This document shows positions 6,801 through 14,684 of a stretch of 37,822 nt of DNA, piece after piece (position 1 is the first letter of the stretch; each line of letters begins with the position of its first letter). The stretch spans positions 1 to 37,822 of the forward strand of contig JABMPJ010000024.1 of the NCBI GenBank assembly GCA_013203785.1. The letters are read 5' to 3'. This DNA is from Lentisphaerota bacterium (GTDB lineage Bacteria; Verrucomicrobiota; Kiritimatiellia; UBA8416; JABMPJ01). Made by a program: the position numbers and the translations under genes. Under the pieces are notes generated by a model that did not search any database, was not told the origin of the DNA, and was given only the letters and a program-made list of their open reading frames with translations.

Positions 6801-9572
6801 TCACTGAATAGCGATACTCGACCATGCCTCATGCGTGCCGTGCGCTTTCGTGGCCACCATCAGCCGGATAGAGTGTGTGCCTGTCTGCTTGAACTCCCGT
6901 GCCTCAATGCTCCCCAGAACGCCCTCATTCGCGCGCCGCTTCACCTTGGCCACGCGCCGCCATTGGGTGGGGAGGGCCCCCTGCCCCAGCTCCAACCAGG
7001 CCTTCTTGAAGTCCGTGCTGTCGGCCACGCCGGTCAGCTCAATCGCTGTGCCACCGCGCCCCTTCACAGCGGATACCGTGCTGATCCGCGCGCGGGTCTC
7101 GTAGTCCGGATCGGCCCGTAGGGCTCGCGCAGCATTGAGCAGACCATAGCCGCTGTACTGATCCCACCCCGGGTTCTCAATGTCGTCGGAGCTATTGAGC
7201 AGCATGCGTCTCACCTGATCAGCTGTGAGCTCGGGCCGCCCCGCGATCAAGAGCGAGGCCACGCCGCTGACGAGGGGTGCCGAAAAGCTGGTGCCGCTCG
7301 CGCGATAGTAGCGCCGGTCCGGCCCCACCACCGCGCTGCCCGGGATATAGTCCTTCGGCCCCGAGAGTGTCAAAATATCGCTGCTGCGAGCGCGCAGCGA
7401 AAGGATATCCACGCCCGGTGCCGCCAGATCAACACCCTGGCCCCAGTTTGAGAAGCCACTACGCTTGTCCTGCGTGTCGGAACTGCTGACCGTAATGATG
7501 TGATCCAAGCCCGCCGGTGAGTAGTCCTGCACGTCGACCCCCTCATTGCCCGCCGCAGCCACCACGACCACGCCATGGCGATGGGCATGATCAAGCGCGG
7601 CCTGCACCGCGCGTGAGCGGTGGGCACCGCCGATACTGATATTGATCACCCGCGCACCATTATCGACCGCATAGATGATGGCCTTGGTCAGCTCAATGCT
7701 GCCGCCGTTTCCGCTGAAGTCGGTCGCCCGTACCGGCATGATGAGCGCATGCGGATTGACACCGCTGATCCCAACGCCGTTGTTATGACGGGCGGCTATG
7801 ATCCCCGCCGTGACCGTACCATGGCCATTGTAGTCGCGCACATCAGGACTGTCCTGGATGAAGTTCCATCCATGCACATCGTCGACATAGCCGTTTCCGT
7901 CGTCATCCTTGCGGTTCCCGGGGATCTCACCGGCATTCGTCCAGATCGCACCGGCCAGATCGGGATGTGAGATATCGCAGCCACTGTCCACCACGGCAAC
8001 CAGCACGGGCGGCACGTTCTCAGGAACGAGGCCCCAGGCAGAGCCCTCGTCGTCCGTCGGCGTGAAGCCGATTCGCTTGAGCGCCCACTGGTCGTCATAG
8101 CTCTGCTGCCAGGATTCCTTGGAACGGTAGAGCGGATCGTTGGGCTCGGAGGCAGCGCCCTTCTGGTCGCTCAAGAGGTAGTTACCCTCGCCCCACACCA
8201 GATCCCAATAATGGCCCTTGCGAGGCCGGTTGGCCGTAAAGGTAGAGGGAAGGGTGATTACCGGCTCGGAGGCTCCTATCAATGCGGAGTAATCATTGTA
8301 GTAGCTATGTTCCAGATGCATGCCGCCATCGCCCTTGATGTCATAAGCGAATCCCACGCGCGGTGAGAGCGCACCCCAGTCGCCATAGGTGGACCCGGCC
8401 CCCTTATAGCCGAGCGGCGTGCGCCACTGGATAGCGGCATCGGCACCCTCCCGAATCGTCTGATCCGTGAAGAACCAGAGCTTGTCCTTCATGATGGGCC
8501 CGCCCAGATCGACACCCAGGTCGAGCGAGGGCATGCGCAGCGGACCGATCAGGGAGCCGTCATTCCATTTGTAGTCGGCCTTGAGGTTGAGTGCGTCACC
8601 GTAGGGCACCTTGACATCGAGCAGCAACCGATCAAACGCATCGTCACGCCAGTGCGACAACACCTCGCCGCTGGCGTGACTGAAGTCGAGCTTGGATGTA
8701 TCGTAATCGTAGCCGCCGAAACGGTCGTGGATCACCTGACCAAAATCGTCCAGCTCCAGGACACCGCTCAGTTTGGCTGTCGTATAGGGAATCGAGAGCT
8801 CGAAGAGCGCCTCGGCCGGCTTCGGCTTCAACGTCGTCATGTAACTGAGATCCGTCCCATATCCAGCCCCGATCCGAATCGGCAGCTGCCAGGATTCCCA
8901 GCCAGCGAAGTCCAGATGAAGGGTATACTGGCCGGGATCGAGCTTGTAGGACATGAGGTCGTCCTCCTGAGCAAACTCTCGGCACAGCGGCACGCTATCG
9001 ATCATGCTATCGGTGTAGAGCACCGCCCGGCCAATCGGCTTGTCAACCCCCAGCCTCGATCCGTAGTACGTCTGCATACTCTCTGCGGCGGCATCCGCCC
9101 AATCCCCACCCCCACCGGTCTGCGCCTCGACTTCACGTATGAGACCATTGCCCGAACTGCTGGACCCGCTTCGGCCACCCACGGTGACAATGTTGATAGG
9201 GAGCTCGCCCGCCCCGTACACATTCACACCGGCGCGAGGGGTCAACCGTATCTCCGCGAAGCTGCTCGCATCCAGATAGGTCTGCGTTTCATCAAGGATA
9301 GAGGAGCCCGTGACCGTCTCGCCGTTCATACTTCCGCTTCTGTCGGTCGGGCCCCCTCGCACAGTCGTTGGTTGGGCCAACACGCCAGGTATCCTTTGCA
9401 GGGCCTCCCGCAGATTTTGCGCCGCAGAGGGGATATCCCGAAGCATATCAGCATCGATTACATCAACAGTACCGCCCCTGCGGAGATCAGAGCGGTTGCG
9501 GCCGACTGCGGCTGAGCAGGCCAGCAGGAGGGTACAGATGACCATGTGTGTCATGGGGTGTGATGTCTTCAT
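6801..9572 (-). CDS. Chimera: TonB-receptor-like plug and part-barrel fused to S8 subtilisin-like protease
   Basis: One open frame of 923 codons carries two unrelated halves. Residues 1-24 are an export signal with a lipobox-like LLAC (Cys19). Residues about 33-145 resemble the TonB-dependent receptor plug (VIDADMLRDIPSA, LREALQRIPGVL, RGG, then SSFAEIRLTPRAGVNVYG). About 150-470 looks like carboxypeptidase-regulatory and barrel fragments of Oar-type receptors (LDPGQYTLHLDFAGW; GGPIMKDKLWFF; LSPRVGFAYDIKG). A subtilase begins at PNDPLYRSKESW (477): Asp529 (VVDSG), His584 (GHGT), the oxyanion Asn676 (AAAGNEG) and Ser762 (GTSFSAPLVSG) are all present, so the protease should be competent. An Asp-rich, probably calcium-binding segment sits at 556-566, and a ~100-residue tail follows. 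The ATG has GGAGGAG 7 nt upstream and overlaps the lipoprotein gene by 86 nt. The natural barrel is far too short (about 330 residues) for a 22-strand receptor. Confidence 0.85.
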   Translation of the reverse strand: MKTSHPMTHMVICTLLLACSAAVGRNRSDLRRGGTVDVIDADMLRDIPSAAQNLREALQRIPGVLAQPTTVRGGPTDRSGSMNGETVTGSSILDETQTYLDASSFAEIRLTPRAGVNVYGAGELPINIVTVGGRSGSSSSGNGLIREVEAQTGGGGDWADAAAESMQTYYGSRLGVDKPIGRAVLYTDSMIDSVPLCREFAQEDDLMSYKLDPGQYTLHLDFAGWESWQLPIRIGAGYGTDLSYMTTLKPKPAEALFELSIPYTTAKLSGVLELDDFGQVIHDRFGGYDYDTSKLDFSHASGEVLSHWRDDAFDRLLLDVKVPYGDALNLKADYKWNDGSLIGPLRMPSLDLGVDLGGPIMKDKLWFFTDQTIREGADAAIQWRTPLGYKGAGSTYGDWGALSPRVGFAYDIKGDGGMHLEHSYYNDYSALIGASEPVITLPSTFTANRPRKGHYWDLVWGEGNYLLSDQKGAASEPNDPLYRSKESWQQSYDDQWALKRIGFTPTDDEGSAWGLVPENVPPVLVAVVDSGCDISHPDLAGAIWTNAGEIPGNRKDDDGNGYVDDVHGWNFIQDSPDVRDYNGHGTVTAGIIAARHNNGVGISGVNPHALIMPVRATDFSGNGGSIELTKAIIYAVDNGARVINISIGGAHRSRAVQAALDHAHRHGVVVVAAAGNEGVDVQDYSPAGLDHIITVSSSDTQDKRSGFSNWGQGVDLAAPGVDILSLRARSSDILTLSGPKDYIPGSAVVGPDRRYYRASGTSFSAPLVSGVASLLIAGRPELTADQVRRMLLNSSDDIENPGWDQYSGYGLLNAARALRADPDYETRARISTVSAVKGRGGTAIELTGVADSTDFKKAWLELGQGALPTQWRRVAKVKRRANEGVLGSIEAREFKQTGTHSIRLMVATKAHGTHEAWSSIAIQ

Positions 9573-10692
9573 AGCGTCGCTCCTCCAGTTGTCCTATATG
9601 CGTCTTTACCATGACCGGCACCGTCTCCTCCAACCGCACACGGTTCAGCCGCCAGCTAAACTCCTTGACCGTCTGCACCTTGGTCTCCGTCCCGCCATCC
9701 GGTCGCCACGTATCAATCACCACCCCGCTTCCGTCGGCCAAGTAGTCGGCCGCACTGGCATGGGCGGGATAGATCATATTGGAGCTCTGCCAGGCGGGCG
9801 CGCGGCGCAGGCCCGTCATCCAGACCGATTCGCCAATGGTGGGATACTGTTGCAGAACAGCCCGGTACCAGGCCCTCACCTCGGCCGCCTGCAGGAAGCA
9901 GTGGGGACGCTGGGAGAGCGGCAGATGGGAGCGAACGTAGTCGGAGGCTGAATTGAGATAGAGCTGGGCGAAAAGCGCACCCCCATCGCCGACGGCTGCC
10001 AGGGAGGCGATCCGGTTGCGGGCCGCCACCTCGGCGGCCCACTCCTCCGGGGTCATGAACGTAGGACAGAGCGACAGTCGCAGCAACCGGTCGCTATCGC
10101 GCTTGAACCGCAGACGAACGCCCCACGCGATCGTCATCATCCCGCCCTCCGCCGCATCCAGCCCTACGATCCGCTCGGCGAGCGGGATGAGCTCGAGAAA
10201 GCGGCGGCCAGTCTGGGCGGTGCCACTGAGCAGCGTCGTCTCACGCTGCACGCTCCCCATGCGGATGCGCTCAACCACGTCGACTTCGCTGTCGGGCGGT
10301 AGCCCCTGCTCGCAACCGATCCAGCCCCGACAGAGATAGCGGTCCAGACCGGCCGCCGCAAGCGCAGCACGATCCACTGAGAGGGTAAGGCGAAACTGAC
10401 GGGTGTCGACCTCGCCGCCGCCGGTCACATCGGCATGCAGCCAGAGCTCTCCGTCGCGTACCAGCACCACGGCAAGTCCATCGTCCTTGAAGCGGGAATA
10501 GGTCTGCGAACGTCCCGACACAGGCACCGGCGCGGCCACCGTGGTAGGTGGGCGGGTGCCCACGCCCGCCACCACCAGGTGCGGCGTCGGCACCGGCTGC
10601 GGCCGCAAAGAGCCGCATCCCGCGGCCAGGCCAAGCACAACCATGCCGCTGATCCAACGGAGGAGGCACGCGTCAAGCCTGGCCAATGGCAC
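9487..10692 (-). CDS. Putative outer-envelope lipoprotein, unknown function
   Basis: I place the start at the GTG at 10692, just after AGGA; TTG codons at 10710 and 10686 are alternatives. The N-terminus is a lipoprotein signal: positively charged start, hydrophobic core ISGMVVLGL and lipobox LAAGC, with Cys26 as the lipidated residue. A Pro/Thr/Val-rich linker follows, then a mostly beta-patterned body with several short segments such as GELWLHADVTGGGEVDTRQF. The C-terminal part has Trp/Tyr-rich and charged stretches. I recognise no family. It sits between the barrel protein and the TonB-plug/subtilase chimera on the same strand and overlaps the latter by 86 nt, so the three probably act together at the outer membrane. 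Confidence 0.75.
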   Translation of the reverse strand: MPLARLDACLLRWISGMVVLGLAAGCGSLRPQPVPTPHLVVAGVGTRPPTTVAAPVPVSGRSQTYSRFKDDGLAVVLVRDGELWLHADVTGGGEVDTRQFRLTLSVDRAALAAAGLDRYLCRGWIGCEQGLPPDSEVDVVERIRMGSVQRETTLLSGTAQTGRRFLELIPLAERIVGLDAAEGGMMTIAWGVRLRFKRDSDRLLRLSLCPTFMTPEEWAAEVAARNRIASLAAVGDGGALFAQLYLNSASDYVRSHLPLSQRPHCFLQAAEVRAWYRAVLQQYPTIGESVWMTGLRRAPAWQSSNMIYPAHASAADYLADGSGVVIDTWRPDGGTETKVQTVKEFSWRLNRVRLEETVPVMVKTHIGQLEERRYEDITPHDTHGHLYPPAGLLSRSRPQPL

Positions 10693-10772
10693 GTTTCCTG
10701 TAGAGCTCAATCGTCTCGCCCATCGTTGTAGGGCTGCACCCCGCCACTGGCGGACAAGCGTTTGCGGCCTGG

Positions 10773-10802
10773 GCCCGCCCCAGGGCGGGCGGAACGCCCT
10801 GG
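10773..10802 (-). repeat. Overlapping alternative hairpins between barrel and lipoprotein genes
   Basis: Two strong, mutually exclusive stems share bases 10783-10787. GCCCGCCC/GGGCGGGC with a 2-nt loop spans 10773-10790; CCAGGGCG/CGCCCTGG with a 7-nt loop spans 10780-10802. They lie about 40 nt after the barrel gene's stop, inside the operon. No U-run follows on the minus strand, so a simple terminator is unlikely. An RNA processing or stability element is possible, as is a dispersed repeat. Confidence 0.55.
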
Positions 10803-10842
10803 CTCAAGCGTAGAGCACGTCGCCCCAGGCTGAATGGCTACA

Positions 10843-11871
10843 TTAAAACGAGTATCCGATGTTCGCGGTGACAAGCGCTTCGAAACGCGCGTCGTATCCA
10901 CTATCGTCCAAACCAAAGTCGTACGGGCTGAGGTAGACGCGTCCGCCCAGATCGGCACCAATATCCCAGCGACTGTTGACGTTGCGCAGGCGCGGTCCGA
11001 TCGAGCCGCCCAGGATGATCGAGCCGTCCGTCTCGCTGCCGCCGCCCGATTGGTGGGTCACAATCCGATCCCTGGTCACGACCTGATCGCGATAACCGAT
11101 ACCGTCAAAGTACGACTCGACCACGTCGTACTGCTCGACCACGTCGAAGCTCTGCCCTCTCCATTCGATTTTGGCCCGTGTGTAACCGCCGTAGAGACGG
11201 CCCGCCACGCCGAGGCGGTACTTGGAATTATGGCTGAGCGGATGGTTGTTGGTAAGCCACAGATACCACCCGACACCGGCATAGAAAGAGTGGCCCGTCA
11301 CATCGTAGTTGCTTCCCGCATCGTAGTTGATGGAGGAGAGCGCGAGGAAGAGATAGAAGTTGTCACTCTGAGGCCAGTTCATGGCGTTGTTGATCAACAC
11401 GCCGAAGAGCGCCACACGGCCCAGGAGAGAGAATTCCAAACCGCTATCGATCGGTGAATCCCCGAGAAAAGTGCTCGCACCCACGCTAGCCTCGACGCCA
11501 TAACGACTCAGTTCCGGATACTCCAGTGAGAGGGCCCCCGGCCGGTCGAGCCCCACCTTGATCGTCTGGTCGCGGCCCGTCACACTAATGGTGCGATTCT
11601 CCGTCGCACCCAGCGTCGTGTCCGTCACCTGTATGTTGTGAAACCCGGCAGGAAGATCGGGAAAGATGTAGAGCCCGCTCTCATCCTTCTGTCCAGTGCG
11701 AATACCACCGGATTCGAGTTGAATGGACACCGTGGCATTCGGGAGCGGCTGGCCTCCGGGTCCGGTCGCATCGACCTTCAAGACAGCCAAGGCAGGAAGC
11801 GAGCCCGCCAAGAGCAGGATGGCGGCCGCCAGCCCCATGGCCGGACGGGATAGACGCTGGTACAAATTCAT
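10843..11871 (-). CDS. Exported protein with carboxypeptidase-regulatory-like domain and outer-membrane barrel
   Basis: The ATG at 11871 is chosen because GAGG lies 8 nt upstream and a good signal peptide follows (MGLAAAILLLAGSLPALA); an in-frame start at 11910 adds only polar residues. The 342-residue product has a beta-sandwich-like domain at about 31-110 (GPGGQPLPNATVSI, then DESGLYIFPDLPAGFHNIQV), the pattern of CarboxypepD_reg domains. Residues 120-342 alternate hydrophobic and polar residues with many Tyr and Gly, and end in ...NIGYSF, the C-terminal Phe expected of BAM-assembled barrels. Function is unknown. It is the first gene of the operon leading to the lipoprotein and the subtilase chimera, whose N-terminal half shows a similar PGQYTLHLDFAGW segment. 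Confidence 0.75.
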   Translation of the reverse strand: MNLYQRLSRPAMGLAAAILLLAGSLPALAVLKVDATGPGGQPLPNATVSIQLESGGIRTGQKDESGLYIFPDLPAGFHNIQVTDTTLGATENRTISVTGRDQTIKVGLDRPGALSLEYPELSRYGVEASVGASTFLGDSPIDSGLEFSLLGRVALFGVLINNAMNWPQSDNFYLFLALSSINYDAGSNYDVTGHSFYAGVGWYLWLTNNHPLSHNSKYRLGVAGRLYGGYTRAKIEWRGQSFDVVEQYDVVESYFDGIGYRDQVVTRDRIVTHQSGGGSETDGSIILGGSIGPRLRNVNSRWDIGADLGGRVYLSPYDFGLDDSGYDARFEALVTANIGYSF

Positions 11872-12344
11872 GGCGAGACCTCTTTCTGTTGGTTGATGAG
11901 AGGTACCCACCGCCGTGGCCGGTCGCCTCTGCCGTTAACGTAGTAAAACTACAATGCAGGATGCATGCCAGACGGGCCTTCCGCACTGCCCAGCATAGGG
12001 ACGAGTGTACCAAACCCCCTATTTATAGGTCGTGATATAGGGATTAGTGCATGTCCCGCACCGCGATCTGTCTCACGAAACGCCCCTAAATGAGACAAGT
12101 ATCTCCTGATGAGGCAGTCATTTCCGCAACCAATAGACAACCACTTCCCCTGCCTTTTCAACGTCCGGCGCTCCCGATGGAGGTTCTCACCGTGTCACAC
12201 GGTCAGTCTTGACGCCCTTGCCCAATATGCGATGCTGTCACCCGCGCGCCGCAAGAACGCCGCCGCGCTGTCAGATTGTGACGGATATAACTGTGAACCT
12301 TGCGAAGCCGCAGCGTCGGTTTAGCGTGCTAAGGAGTCGAAACG
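11872..12344. other. Divergent intergenic region between barrel operon and GH3 gene
   Basis: This 473-bp stretch separates two divergently read genes and should hold both promoters. Small inverted repeats are visible: GTAG/CTAC near 11943-11955, CCTAT/ATAGG at 12018-12029, and TGTCTCA/TGAGACA at 12069-12097. A -10-like TATAAC lies at 12286-12291 without a convincing -35. Short open frames here have no recognisable content or ribosome site. Confidence 0.5.
12069..12097. promoter_or_regulatory. Candidate operator (7-bp inverted repeat)
   Basis: TGTCTCA and TGAGACA are perfect complements separated by 15 nt, in the middle of the divergent region upstream of both the GH3 glycosidase and the barrel operon. 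The centre-to-centre spacing of 22 bp would suit a dimeric regulator. Chance occurrence cannot be ruled out. Confidence 0.3.
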
Positions 12345-14477
12345 ATGCCGCAAATGAAGACCAATCACCCGTGGTTTGATATGAGCCTCGACGTGGAGAA
12401 TCGGGTTGCAGCCCTCGTCGGCGACATGACGCTGCGTGAGAAAATTGCTCAGATGCTACACAAGGCACCGCCGATCCCGCGCCTGGGCATCCCGGCATAC
12501 AACTGGTGGAATGAGTGCCTGCATGGGGTGGCGCGGGCGGGACGGGCCACAGTGTTTCCACAGGCCATCGGAATGGCGGCGGCGTTTAACGAGCCTTTGC
12601 TGTTTGCCGTCGCGGACGCCATTTCGGACGAGGCGCGCGCCAAGCACCACCAGGCCTTGCGGCAGAACAACCGTGGGATGTACTTCGGTCTGACCTACTG
12701 GACGCCCAACATTAACCTCTTCCGCGATCCACGCTGGGGGCGGGGCCAGGAGACCTACGGCGAGGATCCGTACCTCACCGCGCGTCTCGGCGTAGCCTTC
12801 TGCAAGGGGCTACAGGGCGACAACCCCACCTACCTGAAGCTCGTGGCGACGCCCAAGCACTACGTGGTCCACAGCGGCCCCGAGCCGGACCGGCACAGCT
12901 TCGATGCGATCGTTAATGAGCGAGACCTGCGCGAAACCTACCTCCCGCATTTCAAGGCTTGTGTGCAGGAAGGCGGCGCCTGGTCGGTCATGGGTGCGTA
13001 CAACCGCACGCTGGGAGAGCCCTGCTGCGGCAGCCCGCGGTTCTTGCAGAAGATTCTGCGCGAGGAATGGGGGTTTCGGGGGTATGTCGTGTCGGACTGC
13101 GGCGCAATCCTCGACTTCCACGTCCACCACAAGGTCACCCAGAGCCCGGCGGAGTCGGCGGCTATGGCCGTGAAGAACGGGTGCGACCTCAACTGCGGCG
13201 AGGTCTACACCGCGTTGCTTGATGCCGTTAGGCAAGGGCTCATCACGGAAGCTGAGATCGACGTGTCGGTAAAGCGCCTATTCGAAGCACGTATCCGGTT
13301 GGGCATGTTCGATCCCGAAACGGCGGTGCCCTATGCATCGCTTCCGCCATCGGTCGTACGTTGCCCGAAGCACACCGACCTCGCCCGGCAGATGGCGCGC
13401 GAGTCGATCGTACTCCTCAAGAACAACGGCGCGCTTCCGCTCTCCAAGGATCTGAACGAAATCGCGGTGATCGGTCCCAACGCGCTGAGTGATATTGCGC
13501 TCTACGCCAATTACAACGGCTTCTCCCCACAGATGGTGACTCCACTCGATGGCATTCTGGGCAAGGTGTCCGTGGGCACGCAGGTGAACTACCATAAGGG
13601 ATGCGACCTGTGGCGGGATGACCCTGTGCCGGTAGACGAGATCGTCTGGCAAGCCCGGGCCTGCTCGGATGCCATTGTCGCGGTGCTCGGAAACACCACA
13701 GAGCTGGAAGGCGAAGAGGGCGGCGGGGCGGCGGCATCCGATGGCGGCGGTGATCGTGTAGCTATCGGCCTTCCCGGCCGCCAACTCGAACTGCTGAAGC
13801 TTCTGCACGCCACGGGCCGTCCGTTGATTCTGGTGCTGCTGAGCGGCAGCGCGATCGATCTGGCGGAAGTCGAGCCCTATGCCGATGCAATCGTGTTGGC
13901 GTGGTACCCCGGCGAGCAGGGCGGCAACGCCATCGCCGATGTGCTGTTCGGCGACTACAACCCCGCGGGGCGCTTGCCCGTGACGTTCGTTAAATCAATG
14001 GATCAGCTTCCCGACTTCCGTGATTACGCCATGAAGGGTCGGACCTACCGCTTTATGGAGGATGAACCTCTGTATCGTTTCGGGTTTGGACTGAGCTATA
14101 CATCGTTCTCGTACGGAAAGCCATCGGTGAACGCCACGTCGATGTCGGCGGCAGCGCCGCACCCCGTGACCGTGTCGGTCGACGTAAAGAATGTGGGGCA
14201 GCGCGACGGGGACGAGGTTGTTCAACTTTATGTCAGTGATGTGAAAGCGACGGTGCCCGTGCCGCGACACCATCTTGAAGGTTTCCAACGTATCCACCTG
14301 AAGGCTGGCGAAACGCGCACGGTTATCTTCACGCTCACACAAGAACAGTGGGTGTGTTACACAGACGAGGGCCAGCCCATGATCGAGCCGGGTGAGTTTC
14401 GGCTGTCGGTCGGAGGCGGCCAACCGGATGACCCGAATGGGGGGGCCACATCGACGACCCTCTCATGGACCGCCTAG
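12345..14477 (+). CDS. Glycoside hydrolase family 3 beta-glycosidase (xylosidase/glucosidase type)
   Basis: The 710-residue enzyme has the standard GH3 order: N-terminal TIM barrel (about 15-330), alpha/beta sandwich (about 360-580) and C-terminal fibronectin-III-like domain (about 600-700). The nucleophile is Asp251 in VVSDCGAI. Substrate-pocket motifs NWWNECLHGVAR, DPRWGRGQETYGEDPYL and KHYVVHSGPEPDRHSF are all present. The later ELEGEEGGG...DRVAIGLPGRQ loop is where the acid/base Glu of this clade is usually found. WNECLHGV and the Cys-rich CDLNCGEVY favour the beta-xylosidase/beta-glucosidase group. There is no signal peptide and no PA14 insertion, so it is probably a cytoplasmic enzyme acting on imported oligosaccharides. 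AAGGAG stands 8 nt before the ATG. It is the only sugar enzyme in the window and stands alone. Confidence 0.95.
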   Translation: MPQMKTNHPWFDMSLDVENRVAALVGDMTLREKIAQMLHKAPPIPRLGIPAYNWWNECLHGVARAGRATVFPQAIGMAAAFNEPLLFAVADAISDEARAKHHQALRQNNRGMYFGLTYWTPNINLFRDPRWGRGQETYGEDPYLTARLGVAFCKGLQGDNPTYLKLVATPKHYVVHSGPEPDRHSFDAIVNERDLRETYLPHFKACVQEGGAWSVMGAYNRTLGEPCCGSPRFLQKILREEWGFRGYVVSDCGAILDFHVHHKVTQSPAESAAMAVKNGCDLNCGEVYTALLDAVRQGLITEAEIDVSVKRLFEARIRLGMFDPETAVPYASLPPSVVRCPKHTDLARQMARESIVLLKNNGALPLSKDLNEIAVIGPNALSDIALYANYNGFSPQMVTPLDGILGKVSVGTQVNYHKGCDLWRDDPVPVDEIVWQARACSDAIVAVLGNTTELEGEEGGGAAASDGGGDRVAIGLPGRQLELLKLLHATGRPLILVLLSGSAIDLAEVEPYADAIVLAWYPGEQGGNAIADVLFGDYNPAGRLPVTFVKSMDQLPDFRDYAMKGRTYRFMEDEPLYRFGFGLSYTSFSYGKPSVNATSMSAAAPHPVTVSVDVKNVGQRDGDEVVQLYVSDVKATVPVPRHHLEGFQRIHLKAGETRTVIFTLTQEQWVCYTDEGQPMIEPGEFRLSVGGGQPDDPNGGATSTTLSWTA

Positions 14478-14534
14478 TTCGAGAAACACCATAGGAGCAG
14501 GTATCCGTGGCGTGACGGAGTGGTCCTGAAGCAC

Positions 14535-14559
14535 GCCCAGTTCCTCGCTTCTACTGGGC
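14535..14559. terminator. Possible hairpin between convergent genes
   Basis: GCCCAGT and ACTGGGC form a 7-bp stem with an 11-nt loop, 58 nt after the GH3 stop and between two convergent genes. No T-run follows, so this is a weak terminator candidate. Confidence 0.3.
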
Positions 14560-14684
14560 CTCCATGCGGGGGAGGGACTTAAATAACTGCCCGCGCCCCG
14601 GCAACGACCGGTATTAGTCGTGAATGGCACTTTGGAGAAGGATTAACAAGTGATGCTCGCGGCACCGGCGGCGCAAATACCCAG

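Noticed and set aside
12109..12324. 71-codon plus-strand frame just upstream of the GH3 gene
   Set aside because: No Shine-Dalgarno sequence or recognisable content; it spans the probable promoter region.
14535..14559. CRISPR-like or repeated array near the GH3 terminator
   Set aside because: Only a single short hairpin is present; no regularly spaced repeats occur anywhere in the window.
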